Source of the DNA: an uncultured Kiritimatiellota bacterium
GTDB lineage: Bacteria > Verrucomicrobiota > Kiritimatiellia > RFP12 > UBA1067
DNA length: 21,271 nucleotides
Reading direction: 5' to 3'
Assembly: GCA_934675625.1 (NCBI GenBank)
Contig: CAKURH010000067.1
Span: forward strand, 1-21,271
Numbering within the stretch: the first letter of the stretch is position 1; each line of letters begins with the position of its first letter. Shown one piece after another: positions 8,110-15,547 of the stretch. Below the pieces are notes generated by a model. The model ran no database searches. It was not told the DNA's origin and saw only the letters and a list, made by a program, of their open reading frames with translations. The position numbers and the translations under genes were made by a program.

Positions 8110-9573
8110 GTGGGGACGAAGGGGCGAACCCGTGCGCGCGCGCTGCTGCTGACGCCGCCGCTGCTGCAGACGAACACGCCGTATCCGGCGACGATGCACC
8201 TGACGGGGTTCCTGCGCGCGCAGGGCTGCGACGTGCAGCAACGCGACCTCTCCATCAAGGTCGTCCGCGACATTCTGCTCGCCTACGGCGACGAGACGAC
8301 GGACGAGCTGCTGGAGTTCCTCGGCGGTCCCGCGCCGCTGGAGGAGAAGCGCGCGGCGAGCGAAGTCATCGACGAGCTGGCGCTGTGGATCCGCGACAAC
8401 ATCGATCCCGAATTCGGCTTCTCGCGCTATGCCGAGCACCTCTGCCAGGCGGTCGAGGACTTCGGCGAGCTGGAGAAGAGGGTGCGCCGTCGCGGTGTCA
8501 TGGATCGTCCGCTCGAGCGCCACCTGAAGGCGGCGCTCGACGAGGTGAAGCCCGACGTCGTTGGCGTGGCCTGTCCCTTTCCGGGCACGCTCGTCGGCGC
8601 GTTCAAGATCGCCCGCTACGTGAAGCGGCACTGTCCGGGCGTGCGGCTCCTGCTCGGCGGCGGCTACGTCTCGACGGAACTCCGCGAGATGACGGACGAA
8701 CGGCCGAGGCGGTATTTCGACGGCTTCCTCTTCGACGAGGGCTACGCGCCGATGCTGCACGCGCTCACGGGGGCTTCGCTCGCCGCCGCCGAGGCGGCCG
8801 TGCCGCCGTTCGTGAGCCCGTGCTACGACGGCATCGACTGGGACGACTACTTCGACGTCGTTGAGACGGACAACTTCGTCACGAACCTCTGGAACTCGGG
8901 CAAGTGGGTCAAGCTCGTCATGGCGCGCGGCTGCTACTGGCACAAGTGCGCGTTCTGCGACGTGCGGCTGCCCTACATCGGCTGCTTCCGGATGCCGAAG
9001 GCGACGGACATCGCCGACTGCCTGGAGAAATTCGTCCAGTCGAACGTCCGCTCCTTCCACTTCGTCGATGAGGCGATGCCGCCGAGGCTCGTGCGCGAGG
9101 TCTGCGACGAGATCCTGAAGCGCGGGCTTGAGGTCGCGTGGTGGGGCAACATCCGCTTCGACACGGCGTTCACGCCGGCGCTCGCGAAGAAGATGGCGAA
9201 GGCGGGGTGCCTCTGCGTGACGGGCGGACTCGAGTGCGCGAACGACCGGCTGCTGAAGCTCATGAACAAGGGCATCACGCTCGCGTCGGCCGAGAAGGTC
9301 CTGCGGGCGTTCCAGGGCGCGGAGATCTTCGTCCATGCCTATCTCATGTACGACTTCCCGACCGAGACGAAAGCCGAGCAGAAGGAGGCCGAGTGGTATG
9401 TGAAGGGGCTCGCGAAGAGGAGGCTGATCCAGAGCTGCTTCTGGCACCGCTTCGCGCTGACGGTGCACAGCCCGATTGCGCGCGCGCCAGAGAAGTTCGG
9501 CCTTGTCGTCGAGAAGCCGCGTTCGGGGCGGCGCGTCTTCGCGCGCAACGAGCTCGCGTTCACCTATCGCTGA
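8110..9573 (+). CDS. B12-binding-domain radical SAM protein
   Basis: The 487-residue protein begins with a cobalamin-binding-like Rossmann domain (LLLTPPLLQTNTPYPA, then VVGVACPFPGTLVGAFKIAR and LLLGGGYVST). The radical SAM cluster motif follows at residues 275-283, Cys-Tyr-Trp-His-Lys-Cys-Ala-Phe-Cys. The spacing is CX4CX2C rather than the standard CX3CX2C. Similar GCYW-x-KC-x-FC motifs occur in a subgroup of B12-type radical SAM proteins, so this is probably genuine. TGGLECANDRLLKLMNKG and YLMYDFPTET are typical barrel motifs. The start is GTG with CGGAG 10 bases upstream. The C-terminus ends soon after FARNELAFTYR, where relatives I recall continue for another domain, so a 3' truncation is possible. 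Substrate is unknown. The neighbouring AroB-like gene hints at modification of a cyclic or sugar-derived product (inference). Confidence 0.85.
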   Translation: MGTKGRTRARALLLTPPLLQTNTPYPATMHLTGFLRAQGCDVQQRDLSIKVVRDILLAYGDETTDELLEFLGGPAPLEEKRAASEVIDELALWIRDNIDPEFGFSRYAEHLCQAVEDFGELEKRVRRRGVMDRPLERHLKAALDEVKPDVVGVACPFPGTLVGAFKIARYVKRHCPGVRLLLGGGYVSTELREMTDERPRRYFDGFLFDEGYAPMLHALTGASLAAAEAAVPPFVSPCYDGIDWDDYFDVVETDNFVTNLWNSGKWVKLVMARGCYWHKCAFCDVRLPYIGCFRMPKATDIADCLEKFVQSNVRSFHFVDEAMPPRLVREVCDEILKRGLEVAWWGNIRFDTAFTPALAKKMAKAGCLCVTGGLECANDRLLKLMNKGITLASAEKVLRAFQGAEIFVHAYLMYDFPTETKAEQKEAEWYVKGLAKRRLIQSCFWHRFALTVHSPIARAPEKFGLVVEKPRSGRRVFARNELAFTYR

Positions 9574-9627
9574 GGCGGAGAGGTTGACGGGCGAAAGCCG
9601 CGCGGGGAGTGCTGTGCGTCAGGGCCT

Positions 9628-9699
9628 CAGCATGAAAAGATGATCCGCTCTCTGCGCGACAGTCGGCGCAGTTCGGCCCGTCGGCCCGACAGTTCGCGC
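9628..9699 (+). repeat. Left arm of a 72-base inverted repeat
   Basis: This copy starts CAGCATGAAAAGA and ends GACAGTTCGCGC. Read against the reverse complement of 10137-10209, about 64 of 73 aligned positions match by eye, with one single-base gap. The shared core CTGCGCGACAGTCGG is exact. The segment 9680-9710 also matches 13913-13943. Confidence 0.8.
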
Positions 9700-10136
9700 T
9701 TCGGAGCGGGAAGCTGCTCGCTCGGTCTCGTCGCTCAGGTTTGCGCTTCTCACCGAAGACAATCCGTCGGCTTCAGCCTGCCGTGCCTCGGCGAGACCAC
9801 GGGCTGCGGGCGAGACCTCTCCGACGCTTGCAAATCCTCGCTCCTCACTCGCGCCACTTCCCGCCCCTCCGCGCGCGACCGATTCAGCGGAGTTTGTCGC
9901 GCAGAGCCGCAGAGTTCGCAGAGTTTTTTTTCACGCGAGGAATCGCAAATTCTCGCGAAGCGGCGGCGCACGCCGCCTGTGGCTCGGAGGAGCCGACAGT
10001 CGCGCGAGAGGACGGAGCGGATCGTCCATCGCCTCGGGGCTTTCGCTTGCTGAGACGCATCTCGCCGAGGGGAATGGCTTGTCACGCCTGATAGACTGAC
10101 GTGTGGCGATGGCAGCGATTCCGCGTAGGACGGTTC

Positions 10137-10209
10137 GCGCGATCTGTCGGTCCGACGGGCCGGGATGCGGCCGACTGTCGCGCAGTGAGCGGATACTCTT
10201 TTCATGCTG
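10137..10209 (-). repeat. Right arm of the 72-base inverted repeat
   Basis: This is the reverse-orientation partner of 9628-9699. It ends about 50 bases before the -10 box of the GH2 gene. The two arms enclose about 437 bases. Similarity fades on both sides but continues weakly past the outer end, where CTGTGCGT occurs as a direct word beside both arms. Confidence 0.8.
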
Positions 10210-10255
10210 GAACCTTGTGCTGTGCGTGGCCGGATAAAACTACGGGGGACGGTTT

Positions 10256-10264
10256 TGCTATAAT
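10256..10264 (+). promoter_or_regulatory. Extended -10 promoter of the GH2 gene
   Basis: TGCTATAAT is followed by ACCCGC, the same layout as the other promoters here. No convincing -35 is seen. The predicted leader is about 42 bases and includes the GGAAGAGG binding site before the ATG at 10313. Confidence 0.8.
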
Positions 10265-10312
10265 ACCCGCTCAACTTGAAATCCAAATGACTCGAAATCG
10301 AAGGAAGAGGAC

Positions 10313-13003
10313 ATGATGAGCATGAGTGCGAGATTCGTCGGCGCGTTCGCGTCGGCTGTGGCGTTGTCCGTGACGGCGGCGGAGATTCCCCTGCCGGAGC
10401 ATCCGCGTCCCGACTGGGAACGCGCGGACTGGGTCAACCTCAACGGCGAATGGGACTTCGGCTTCGCGCCGGGCCGCTACGACCGGAAGATCCTCGTGCC
10501 GTTCGGGTGGGGCTCGCCGCTGTCGGGCGTCAAGCCGGAGGGCGGGAAGGACACGGGCCACTACCGCCGGCAGGTGACGGTGCCGTCGGCCTGGAAGGGG
10601 AAGCGCGTCTTCGTCGTCGTGGGGGCGGCTGACCACGACACGACCTGCACGTTCGACGGGCAGGCGCTCGGCACGCACGTCGGCGGCTACGTGCCGTTCG
10701 AGTTCGAGCTGACGGAGTTCGTGAAGTGGGGCGAGGCGCAGACGCTCGAATTCGCCGTGTGGGATCCGAGCCCGAAGGCCGCGCAGGACGGTCACTACCT
10801 CTGGGGCAAGCAGGGCTACGGCAACGCGCGCGGCATCTGGCAGACGGTCTATTTGGAGGCGCGCGGCGACGAGTTCCTCGACAGCGTGCGCCTCATCCCG
10901 TCAATCGCGCGAAAGGCCGTGCGGCTGGAGGCGACGCTCGGTGCGCCGGCGAAGGCGGCGCGCACGTTGCGCGCGGACGTGGACGGGCGCGCGTTCTCGT
11001 TCCCAGTCGCGGTCGGGCAGCAGGTCGTCACGGGCGAGATTCCGCTCGCGAAGCCCCGCCTCTGGGATCTCGACGACCCCTACCTCTACGACGTCGCGCT
11101 GACGTTTGCGGGCGACGTGGTGAAGACCTATTTCGGCTTCCGCGAAGTCGGCACGGGCAAGACGCCGAACGGCGACAGCTACATGACGCTGAACGGCAAG
11201 CCCGTCTACCTGCAGCTCTGCCTCGACCAGAGCTATCATCCGGAGGGCTGGTACACGTTCCCGTCGGACGAGTTCATGAAGAACGAGATCCTCATCTCGA
11301 AGCGTCTTGCGCTCACGGGCAACCGCGTCCACATCAAGGTCGAGGTGCCGCGCAAGCTCTACTGGGCCGACCGGCTCGGCCTGCTCATCCAGGCGGACGT
11401 CCCCTGTGCGTGGGGCGACGCAAGCGAGGCGATGTTCGAGGAGCACTGGGACTGCTTCGAGGGGATGCTCAAACGCGACTTCAACCACCCGTCGATCTAC
11501 CAGTGGACGCTCTTCAACGAGACGTGGGGGCTCTTCTCGAACCGCTCGCTCGCGGCAGGGCTCGCCGAGGGCGGCGGGGCGTTCAAGCGCACCTACCGCG
11601 ACGCGACGCAGCGCAAGGTCGCCGAGGCGTACCGCAAGGCGAAAGCTGCCGACCCGACGCGGCTCATCGAGGACAACTCGCCCTGCAACCGCGACCACGT
11701 CGTCACGGACGTCAACACGTGGCACGCCTACCGGCCCGGCTACGGCTGGGAGCAGCGGCTCGCCCAGGAGTGCGACAAGACATATCCCGGCTCGACGCAC
11801 AACTACATCGGCGGGCATCTCCAGCGCGACGAGCCGATGATGAACTCCGAATGCGGCAACGTCTGGGGCTACGCGGGCTCGACGGGCGACTGCGACTTCA
11901 CGTGGGACTACCACCTCATGATCAACGCCTTCCGCCGCCACCTGAAGTGCGCGGGCTGGCTCTACACGGAGCACCACGACGTCACGAACGAGTGGAACGG
12001 CTACGTCCGCTTCGACCGCACGTGGAAGGAGACGGGCTTCGAGGAACTGGCGGGAATGAGCCTCGCCGGCCTCCATGCGGACGCCGCGCTCTTCTTCGCC
12101 GGCACGCCCGGACGCGAGACGGGCGAGACGGTCACGCCGGGCGCGGCGGTGACGATTCCCGTCGGCGTCTCTCTGGTGACGGACAAGTATGCGGGGCGGT
12201 CGCTCACGCTTCAGCGCGAAGGCTGGTTCTTCGACGCGACGGGGGCGCGGCGCACGGAGCCGCCGGTCGCCGTGGCGTCTGCCGTCAGGGCGCGGCCGTG
12301 GCAGTGCGAAAAGCTCTGGGACGTCACGTGGACGGCGCCGGACGAGCCGGCTAGCGGCTGCCTCGTCTTCACGCTCCTCGCCGACGGCCAGCCGGTCGCG
12401 ACGAACTTCTGGTCGTTCTCGACCGTGGCCGTCGCGGGCGCGGAACTGCCGTCCGCCGTGGCCGCCGACTGGTCGATCGGCGCGACCAACGTCCTGGATG
12501 GCCTCAAGCTCAACGGCTTCGGAAAGGGCTCGTTCACCTTCGCGCTTCCGGCCCCGGCGGCGGGCGGCGTCTTCCGGGCGGAACTCTCCGCCAAGCGGCT
12601 GAACGGCAAGGATGTCGGCGCGGCGTATGTCCGCGCGGGCCTCGACGACATGCTTGGCGGCGGCACCAATGACCGCTCGAAGAACCCAAACAGCTATCCG
12701 CAGACGAGCGCGGTGAAGTTCCCCGCGAACCTGAAGGTCTACGTGAACGGACGACTCGCGCATACGCAGGTTCTGCCGGACGATCCGGCGGACAGCCGCG
12801 GCATCCTCTCATGGCTCGCCCAGCCGCACGACGGACGTCTGCGCGAGGCCGGCAGTTACGGCTACCTCGTCGAGGTTCCCGTGCGGGCGGCGGACGTGAA
12901 GGGCGGCCGCGTGACGGTGCGGCTGGAGTCGGACAGCGGCCTCGCCGTCTACGGCCGCGCGTTCGGTCGCTATCCGTTCGCCCCGCACGTCGCCGTGCGG
13001 TGA
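10313..13003 (+). CDS. Secreted glycoside hydrolase family 2 protein
   Basis: The 896-residue protein starts with a signal peptide (hydrophobic FVGAFASAVALSVTAAE). A GH2 sugar-binding jelly-roll domain follows (LNGEWDFGF, TGHYRRQVTVP, VGGYVPFEFELT, GNARGIWQTVYLE), then an immunoglobulin-like domain and a TIM barrel. The acid/base pair Asn402-Glu403 is in WTLFNETWG. The likely nucleophile is Glu513 in MMNSECGNVWGY. The last 250 residues form additional beta-rich domains. Family membership is clear. The substrate (beta-galactoside, glucuronide, mannoside or other) cannot be told from sequence by eye. Two consecutive ATG codons at 10313 and 10316 follow GGAAGAGG. It stands alone with its own promoter, as expected for an inducible polysaccharide-degrading enzyme, but no regulator or transporter lies beside it. 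Confidence 0.88.
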   Translation: MMSMSARFVGAFASAVALSVTAAEIPLPEHPRPDWERADWVNLNGEWDFGFAPGRYDRKILVPFGWGSPLSGVKPEGGKDTGHYRRQVTVPSAWKGKRVFVVVGAADHDTTCTFDGQALGTHVGGYVPFEFELTEFVKWGEAQTLEFAVWDPSPKAAQDGHYLWGKQGYGNARGIWQTVYLEARGDEFLDSVRLIPSIARKAVRLEATLGAPAKAARTLRADVDGRAFSFPVAVGQQVVTGEIPLAKPRLWDLDDPYLYDVALTFAGDVVKTYFGFREVGTGKTPNGDSYMTLNGKPVYLQLCLDQSYHPEGWYTFPSDEFMKNEILISKRLALTGNRVHIKVEVPRKLYWADRLGLLIQADVPCAWGDASEAMFEEHWDCFEGMLKRDFNHPSIYQWTLFNETWGLFSNRSLAAGLAEGGGAFKRTYRDATQRKVAEAYRKAKAADPTRLIEDNSPCNRDHVVTDVNTWHAYRPGYGWEQRLAQECDKTYPGSTHNYIGGHLQRDEPMMNSECGNVWGYAGSTGDCDFTWDYHLMINAFRRHLKCAGWLYTEHHDVTNEWNGYVRFDRTWKETGFEELAGMSLAGLHADAALFFAGTPGRETGETVTPGAAVTIPVGVSLVTDKYAGRSLTLQREGWFFDATGARRTEPPVAVASAVRARPWQCEKLWDVTWTAPDEPASGCLVFTLLADGQPVATNFWSFSTVAVAGAELPSAVAADWSIGATNVLDGLKLNGFGKGSFTFALPAPAAGGVFRAELSAKRLNGKDVGAAYVRAGLDDMLGGGTNDRSKNPNSYPQTSAVKFPANLKVYVNGRLAHTQVLPDDPADSRGILSWLAQPHDGRLREAGSYGYLVEVPVRAADVKGGRVTVRLESDSGLAVYGRAFGRYPFAPHVAVR

Positions 13004-13027
13004 CGCGCGGCGCGGCTTTGGTATAAT
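13000..13027 (+). promoter_or_regulatory. Leaderless promoter of psd
   Basis: The extended -10 TGGTATAAT ends at 13027, 7 bases before the ATG at 13035. A weak -35 GTGACG (13000-13005, 4 of 6) is 16 bases upstream. The stretch GGTATAATACGCGGCATG is repeated exactly at the nadD-FTR start. Confidence 0.82.
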
Positions 13028-13034
13028 ACGCGGC

Positions 13035-13910
13035 ATGAAGAGGGAATCTGTCGAATACGTCGACCGGGCCACGGGCCAGCGGGTCGTCGAGTCGGTCATG
13101 GGCGACAAGGCGCTGCGCTTCGCCTACGAGACGCTGTTGGGGCGGACGCTCTGGAGCGTCCTCTTCGGTTCGCGGGCGGTTTCGGCGTGGATGGGCCGCC
13201 GCTGCGACGCGCCGCGCTCGAAGAGGGACATCGCGGCGCTGACGTCCATTCCGGGCTGCCGCTGGGAGGAGGCCGAGAAGCCGCTGGCGGACTATGCGTC
13301 CTTCAACGACTTCTTCACGCGCCGCCTGAAGCCGGGCGCGCGCCCCGTGGGCGAAGGCCTGGTGAGTCCGGCCGACGGACGGCTGCGGCTCTATCTGGGC
13401 GCGGACACCGACCGGCCGTTTCCCCTGAAGGGCGCGACGCGCTCCCTGCGCACGGTCTTCGACGGCGCGGCGCCGGCGGGCCGCTACGACATCGCGGTCA
13501 TCCGCCTCGCGCCCGTCGACTACCACCGCTTCCACTTCCCCTGCGCCTGCACGACGGACGGGCCGGTGCGCGTCGTGCCGGGCAAATACCATTCGGTCAA
13601 TCCGATTGCGCTCGTGCGCTGTCCCGACGTCTATGCGGACAACGAGCGGCAGATCGTCAAGTGCCGTGCGGCGTTCGGCGACTTCTGGCTCGTGGACGTC
13701 GGTGCGTTCGGCGTCGGGACGATCGTCCAGACGTTCGCGGGCGCGCAGCACGCCAAGGGCGACGAGAAGGGCTATTTCAAGTTCGGCGGCTCGACGGTCA
13801 TCTTCGTCGCCCCTGCGGGTGCCGTGACGTTCGACACCGATCTCGTGCGCAACTCGTCTGAGGGCCTTGAGACGCGCGTCCTCTGCGGCGAGACGATCGG
13901 CCGCTTCTGA
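13035..13910 (+). CDS. psd: Phosphatidylserine decarboxylase
   Basis: Psd converts phosphatidylserine to phosphatidylethanolamine at the inner membrane using a self-made pyruvoyl group. The 291-residue proenzyme has FNDFFTRRLKPGARP, SPADGR with catalytic Asp114, DYHRFHFP with His164 and His167, and the self-cleavage motif Gly251-Gly252-Ser253-Thr254 (LGST class). Cleavage would give a beta chain of 252 residues and an alpha chain of 39 whose N-terminal Ser253 becomes the pyruvoyl group. The start at 13035 sits 7 bases after a TATAAT box with no ribosome binding site, so the mRNA is probably leaderless. The gene starts 31 bases after the GH2 stop but has its own promoter. No pssA is in the window. 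Confidence 0.95.
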   Translation: MKRESVEYVDRATGQRVVESVMGDKALRFAYETLLGRTLWSVLFGSRAVSAWMGRRCDAPRSKRDIAALTSIPGCRWEEAEKPLADYASFNDFFTRRLKPGARPVGEGLVSPADGRLRLYLGADTDRPFPLKGATRSLRTVFDGAAPAGRYDIAVIRLAPVDYHRFHFPCACTTDGPVRVVPGKYHSVNPIALVRCPDVYADNERQIVKCRAAFGDFWLVDVGAFGVGTIVQTFAGAQHAKGDEKGYFKFGGSTVIFVAPAGAVTFDTDLVRNSSEGLETRVLCGETIGRF

Positions 13911-13912
13911 CG

Positions 13913-13943
13913 GTCGGCCCGACAGATCTCGCTTCGGAGCGGG
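13913..13943 (+). repeat. Partial third copy of the 9680-9710 repeat
   Basis: It shares GTCGGCCCGACAG and CGCTTCGGAGCGGG with 9680-9710, differing only in the 4-base middle. The copy starts just after the psd stop codon. Each half can form a small hairpin (GTCGG/CCGAC and GCTTCGGAGC), but no T-run follows, so it is not called a terminator. Confidence 0.75.
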
Positions 13944-14000
13944 CGGGACGACCGAGCGCCGCGCGTCAACCAAGAGGTTGCTTTCGCTGAACAACGCAGG

Positions 14001-14040
14001 TCTCCGCGTCTCTCCAACTCCGCCGCCTCCGCGTTAAGCG
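14001..14040. repeat. Degenerate CTCCGC-type short repeats
   Basis: Imperfect words TCTCCGCGTC, TCTCCAACTC, CGCCGCCTCC and GCGTTAAGCG are the reverse-strand form of the CGCAGAG / CGCAAAG words seen at 9900-9923 and 20979-21018. The rest of the 13911-14125 gap holds the repeat above and the hexokinase promoter. Confidence 0.5.
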
Positions 14041-14060
14041 CCGTAGGACTTCCCGTGCAG

Positions 14061-14090
14061 TCGGCAACGTTCACGAGAATTTGATATAAT
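14061..14090 (+). promoter_or_regulatory. Promoter of the hexokinase gene
   Basis: A -35 TCGGCA (4 of 6) is 18 bases from TATAAT at 14085-14090, within the extended -10 TGATATAAT, followed by GCGCCC. The leader of about 30 bases carries AAGGA at 14114-14118 before the ATG at 14126. Confidence 0.8.
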
Positions 14091-14125
14091 GCGCCCAAAG
14101 CACACAAACCAAAAAGGACACGACA

Positions 14126-15412
14126 ATGATGACACCTGAGGAGTTTCTGGCGGCGAACGGGTTCGAGACGGCGGACCGGATTGACCGGCAGGCGATGATT
14201 TCGACGTTTCTCTCCGAGATGGAGAAGGGCCTGCGGGGCGCGCCGTCGTCCCTGCGCATGATTCCGGCCTACGTGGGCGTGCACGGCAAGATTCCGCAGG
14301 GGGCGAAGGCGGCCGTCCTCGACGCAGGCGGCACGAACTTCCGCTCGGCGGTCGTGTCGATTCCGCCGAAGATCGAGGACCGCGAGAACCAGTCGATGCC
14401 GGGCGCGAAGTCGCCGGTGACGGGCGACGAGTTCTACGCGGCGTTCGCGAACGAGCTGCGCCGCGTCGCGCCGAAGGCGACGGTGAAGAAGTTCGGCTGG
14501 TGCTTCTCGTACAATGCGGACGTCACGCCGGAGCTCGACGCGCGCCTCAACTGCTGGACGAAGGGCATCCAGGCCCCGTCGATCGTCGGCCAGTACGTCG
14601 GCAAGGAGCTCCTGAAGCGCATGGGCGGCGGCGAGATCGCCATCGTGAACGACACGGTCGCGACGCTGCTTGCGGCGAAGGCGACGGAGGGCGACAAGAC
14701 CTACTCCTCCTACATCGGCTTCATCCTCGGCACGGGCACGAACGCGGCCTACGTCGAGAAGAACAGGAACATCACGAAGGTCGCCGACCTCGACCCGGAA
14801 GGCTCGATGATCATCAACGCCGAGTCGGGCAGCTTCGACAAGTATCCGCAGTCGCGCTTCGACGCGGCGATGGACGCGAAGCAGGGCGACACGGGCCACA
14901 ACCCGTTCGAGAAGATGATCGCGGGCGGCTACCTCGGCGGCGTCGGCCTCGAGGTCTACAAGGCGGCGGCGAAGGCTGGCCTCTTCTCGGCGAAGGCGAC
15001 GGCGGCCCTGCGCGGCCTCGGCTCGCTGGAGACGATGGACTTCGACAACTTCTGCGCGGCCTGCCACCGCGACGACCGCGTCAACCTGCTGGAGGCGATC
15101 TTTGCGGACGCCGACGACGCGAAGATGGCGCGCCGTCTCGGCCTCCCCGTGTTCGAGCGCGCGGCCGTCCTGACGGCGATTCATCTCGCGGCGTTCTGCA
15201 TCAAGACGGGCGAGGGTGTCGAGCCCTCCGCCCCGATCGCGATCAGCGTGGACGGTTCGACGTACTACAAGACGCGCGCGATTCCGTTCGACGCGACGGT
15301 GCGCCGGGAGCTGGACGAGATGCTCGTCAAGCGCCGCAACATCCACTACGCGATTCCGCCGCGCGTGGACGACGCGCCGATGGTGGGCGCGGCCATCGCG
15401 GCCATGATGTGA
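14126..15412 (+). CDS. Hexokinase (eukaryote-like hexokinase family)
   Basis: It phosphorylates glucose or another hexose with ATP in the cytoplasm, feeding glycolysis. The 428-residue protein matches the eukaryote-type hexokinase family rather than bacterial glucokinase or ROK kinases. The phosphate-1 motif is LDAGGTNFR (65-73). The sugar-binding region is FGWCFSYNADVTPEL and WTKGIQAP. The catalytic Asp176 is in IVNDTVATLLA. The phosphate-2 motif is ILGTGTNAAYVEK, then INAESGSF. EKMIAGGYLG corresponds to the KMISGMYLGE segment of the family. Length is close to that of a single hexokinase unit (about 450). The ATG at 14126 is followed by a second ATG and preceded by AAGGA at 7 bases. This family is scattered in bacteria such as Treponema and Bacteroidetes. 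The neighbours downstream are probably co-transcribed. Confidence 0.92.
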   Translation: MMTPEEFLAANGFETADRIDRQAMISTFLSEMEKGLRGAPSSLRMIPAYVGVHGKIPQGAKAAVLDAGGTNFRSAVVSIPPKIEDRENQSMPGAKSPVTGDEFYAAFANELRRVAPKATVKKFGWCFSYNADVTPELDARLNCWTKGIQAPSIVGQYVGKELLKRMGGGEIAIVNDTVATLLAAKATEGDKTYSSYIGFILGTGTNAAYVEKNRNITKVADLDPEGSMIINAESGSFDKYPQSRFDAAMDAKQGDTGHNPFEKMIAGGYLGGVGLEVYKAAAKAGLFSAKATAALRGLGSLETMDFDNFCAACHRDDRVNLLEAIFADADDAKMARRLGLPVFERAAVLTAIHLAAFCIKTGEGVEPSAPIAISVDGSTYYKTRAIPFDATVRRELDEMLVKRRNIHYAIPPRVDDAPMVGAAIAAMM

Positions 15413-15422
15413 GGGCGGCCAG

Positions 15423-15469
15423 GTTGAAAAGTGGAAAAGTGGAATGGTGGAAAAGGTGAAAAGTGAAAA
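15423..15469 (+). repeat. Purine-rich degenerate octamer repeat (GTGGAAAA)
   Basis: Six imperfect units of 7-9 bases, GTTGAAAA, GTGGAAAA, GTGGAAT, GGTGGAAAA, GGTGAAAA and GTGAAAA, follow one another directly after the hexokinase gene. The + strand is almost purely A and G. It is non-coding. Confidence 0.85.
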
Positions 15470-15482
15470 GGACAGTCCGGGC

Positions 15483-15538
15483 CTTTGTCCCCTGTCCTCT
15501 GTCCTCCGACCTCTGACCTCTGTCCTTCGTCCACAGTC
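15483..15538 (+). repeat. Eight degenerate heptamers, consensus CTCTGTC
   Basis: The units in exact 7-base register are CTTTGTC, CCCTGTC, CTCTGTC, CTCCGAC, CTCTGAC, CTCTGTC, CTTCGTC and CACAGTC. The array ends 9 bases before the ATG of the SurA-like gene and occupies the place where a ribosome binding site would be expected. Confidence 0.9.
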
Positions 15539-15547
15539 CAGAACAGC

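Larger units (their letters stand above)
9574..10255. repeat. Gene-free region made of inverted and degenerate repeats
   Basis: No reading frame here resembles a protein. The stretch contains two copies of a roughly 72-base element in opposite orientation (listed separately). Inside them is a smaller inverted pair (CCTCGGCGAGA near 9786-9796 against TCTCGCCGAGG near 10068-10078). A further partial copy on the minus strand near 9993-10022 shares the GATCCGCTC and CGACTGTCGGC words. A degenerate run of CGCAGAG words lies at 9900-9923, ending in eight T residues. It is either a repeat graveyard or a large folded RNA or DNA element; the sequence alone does not decide. Confidence 0.6.

Noticed and set aside
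9640..10091. Small proteins in the frames between the radical SAM gene and GH2
   Set aside because: They are Arg/Ser-rich, lack a ribosome binding site, and consist of repeat sequence.
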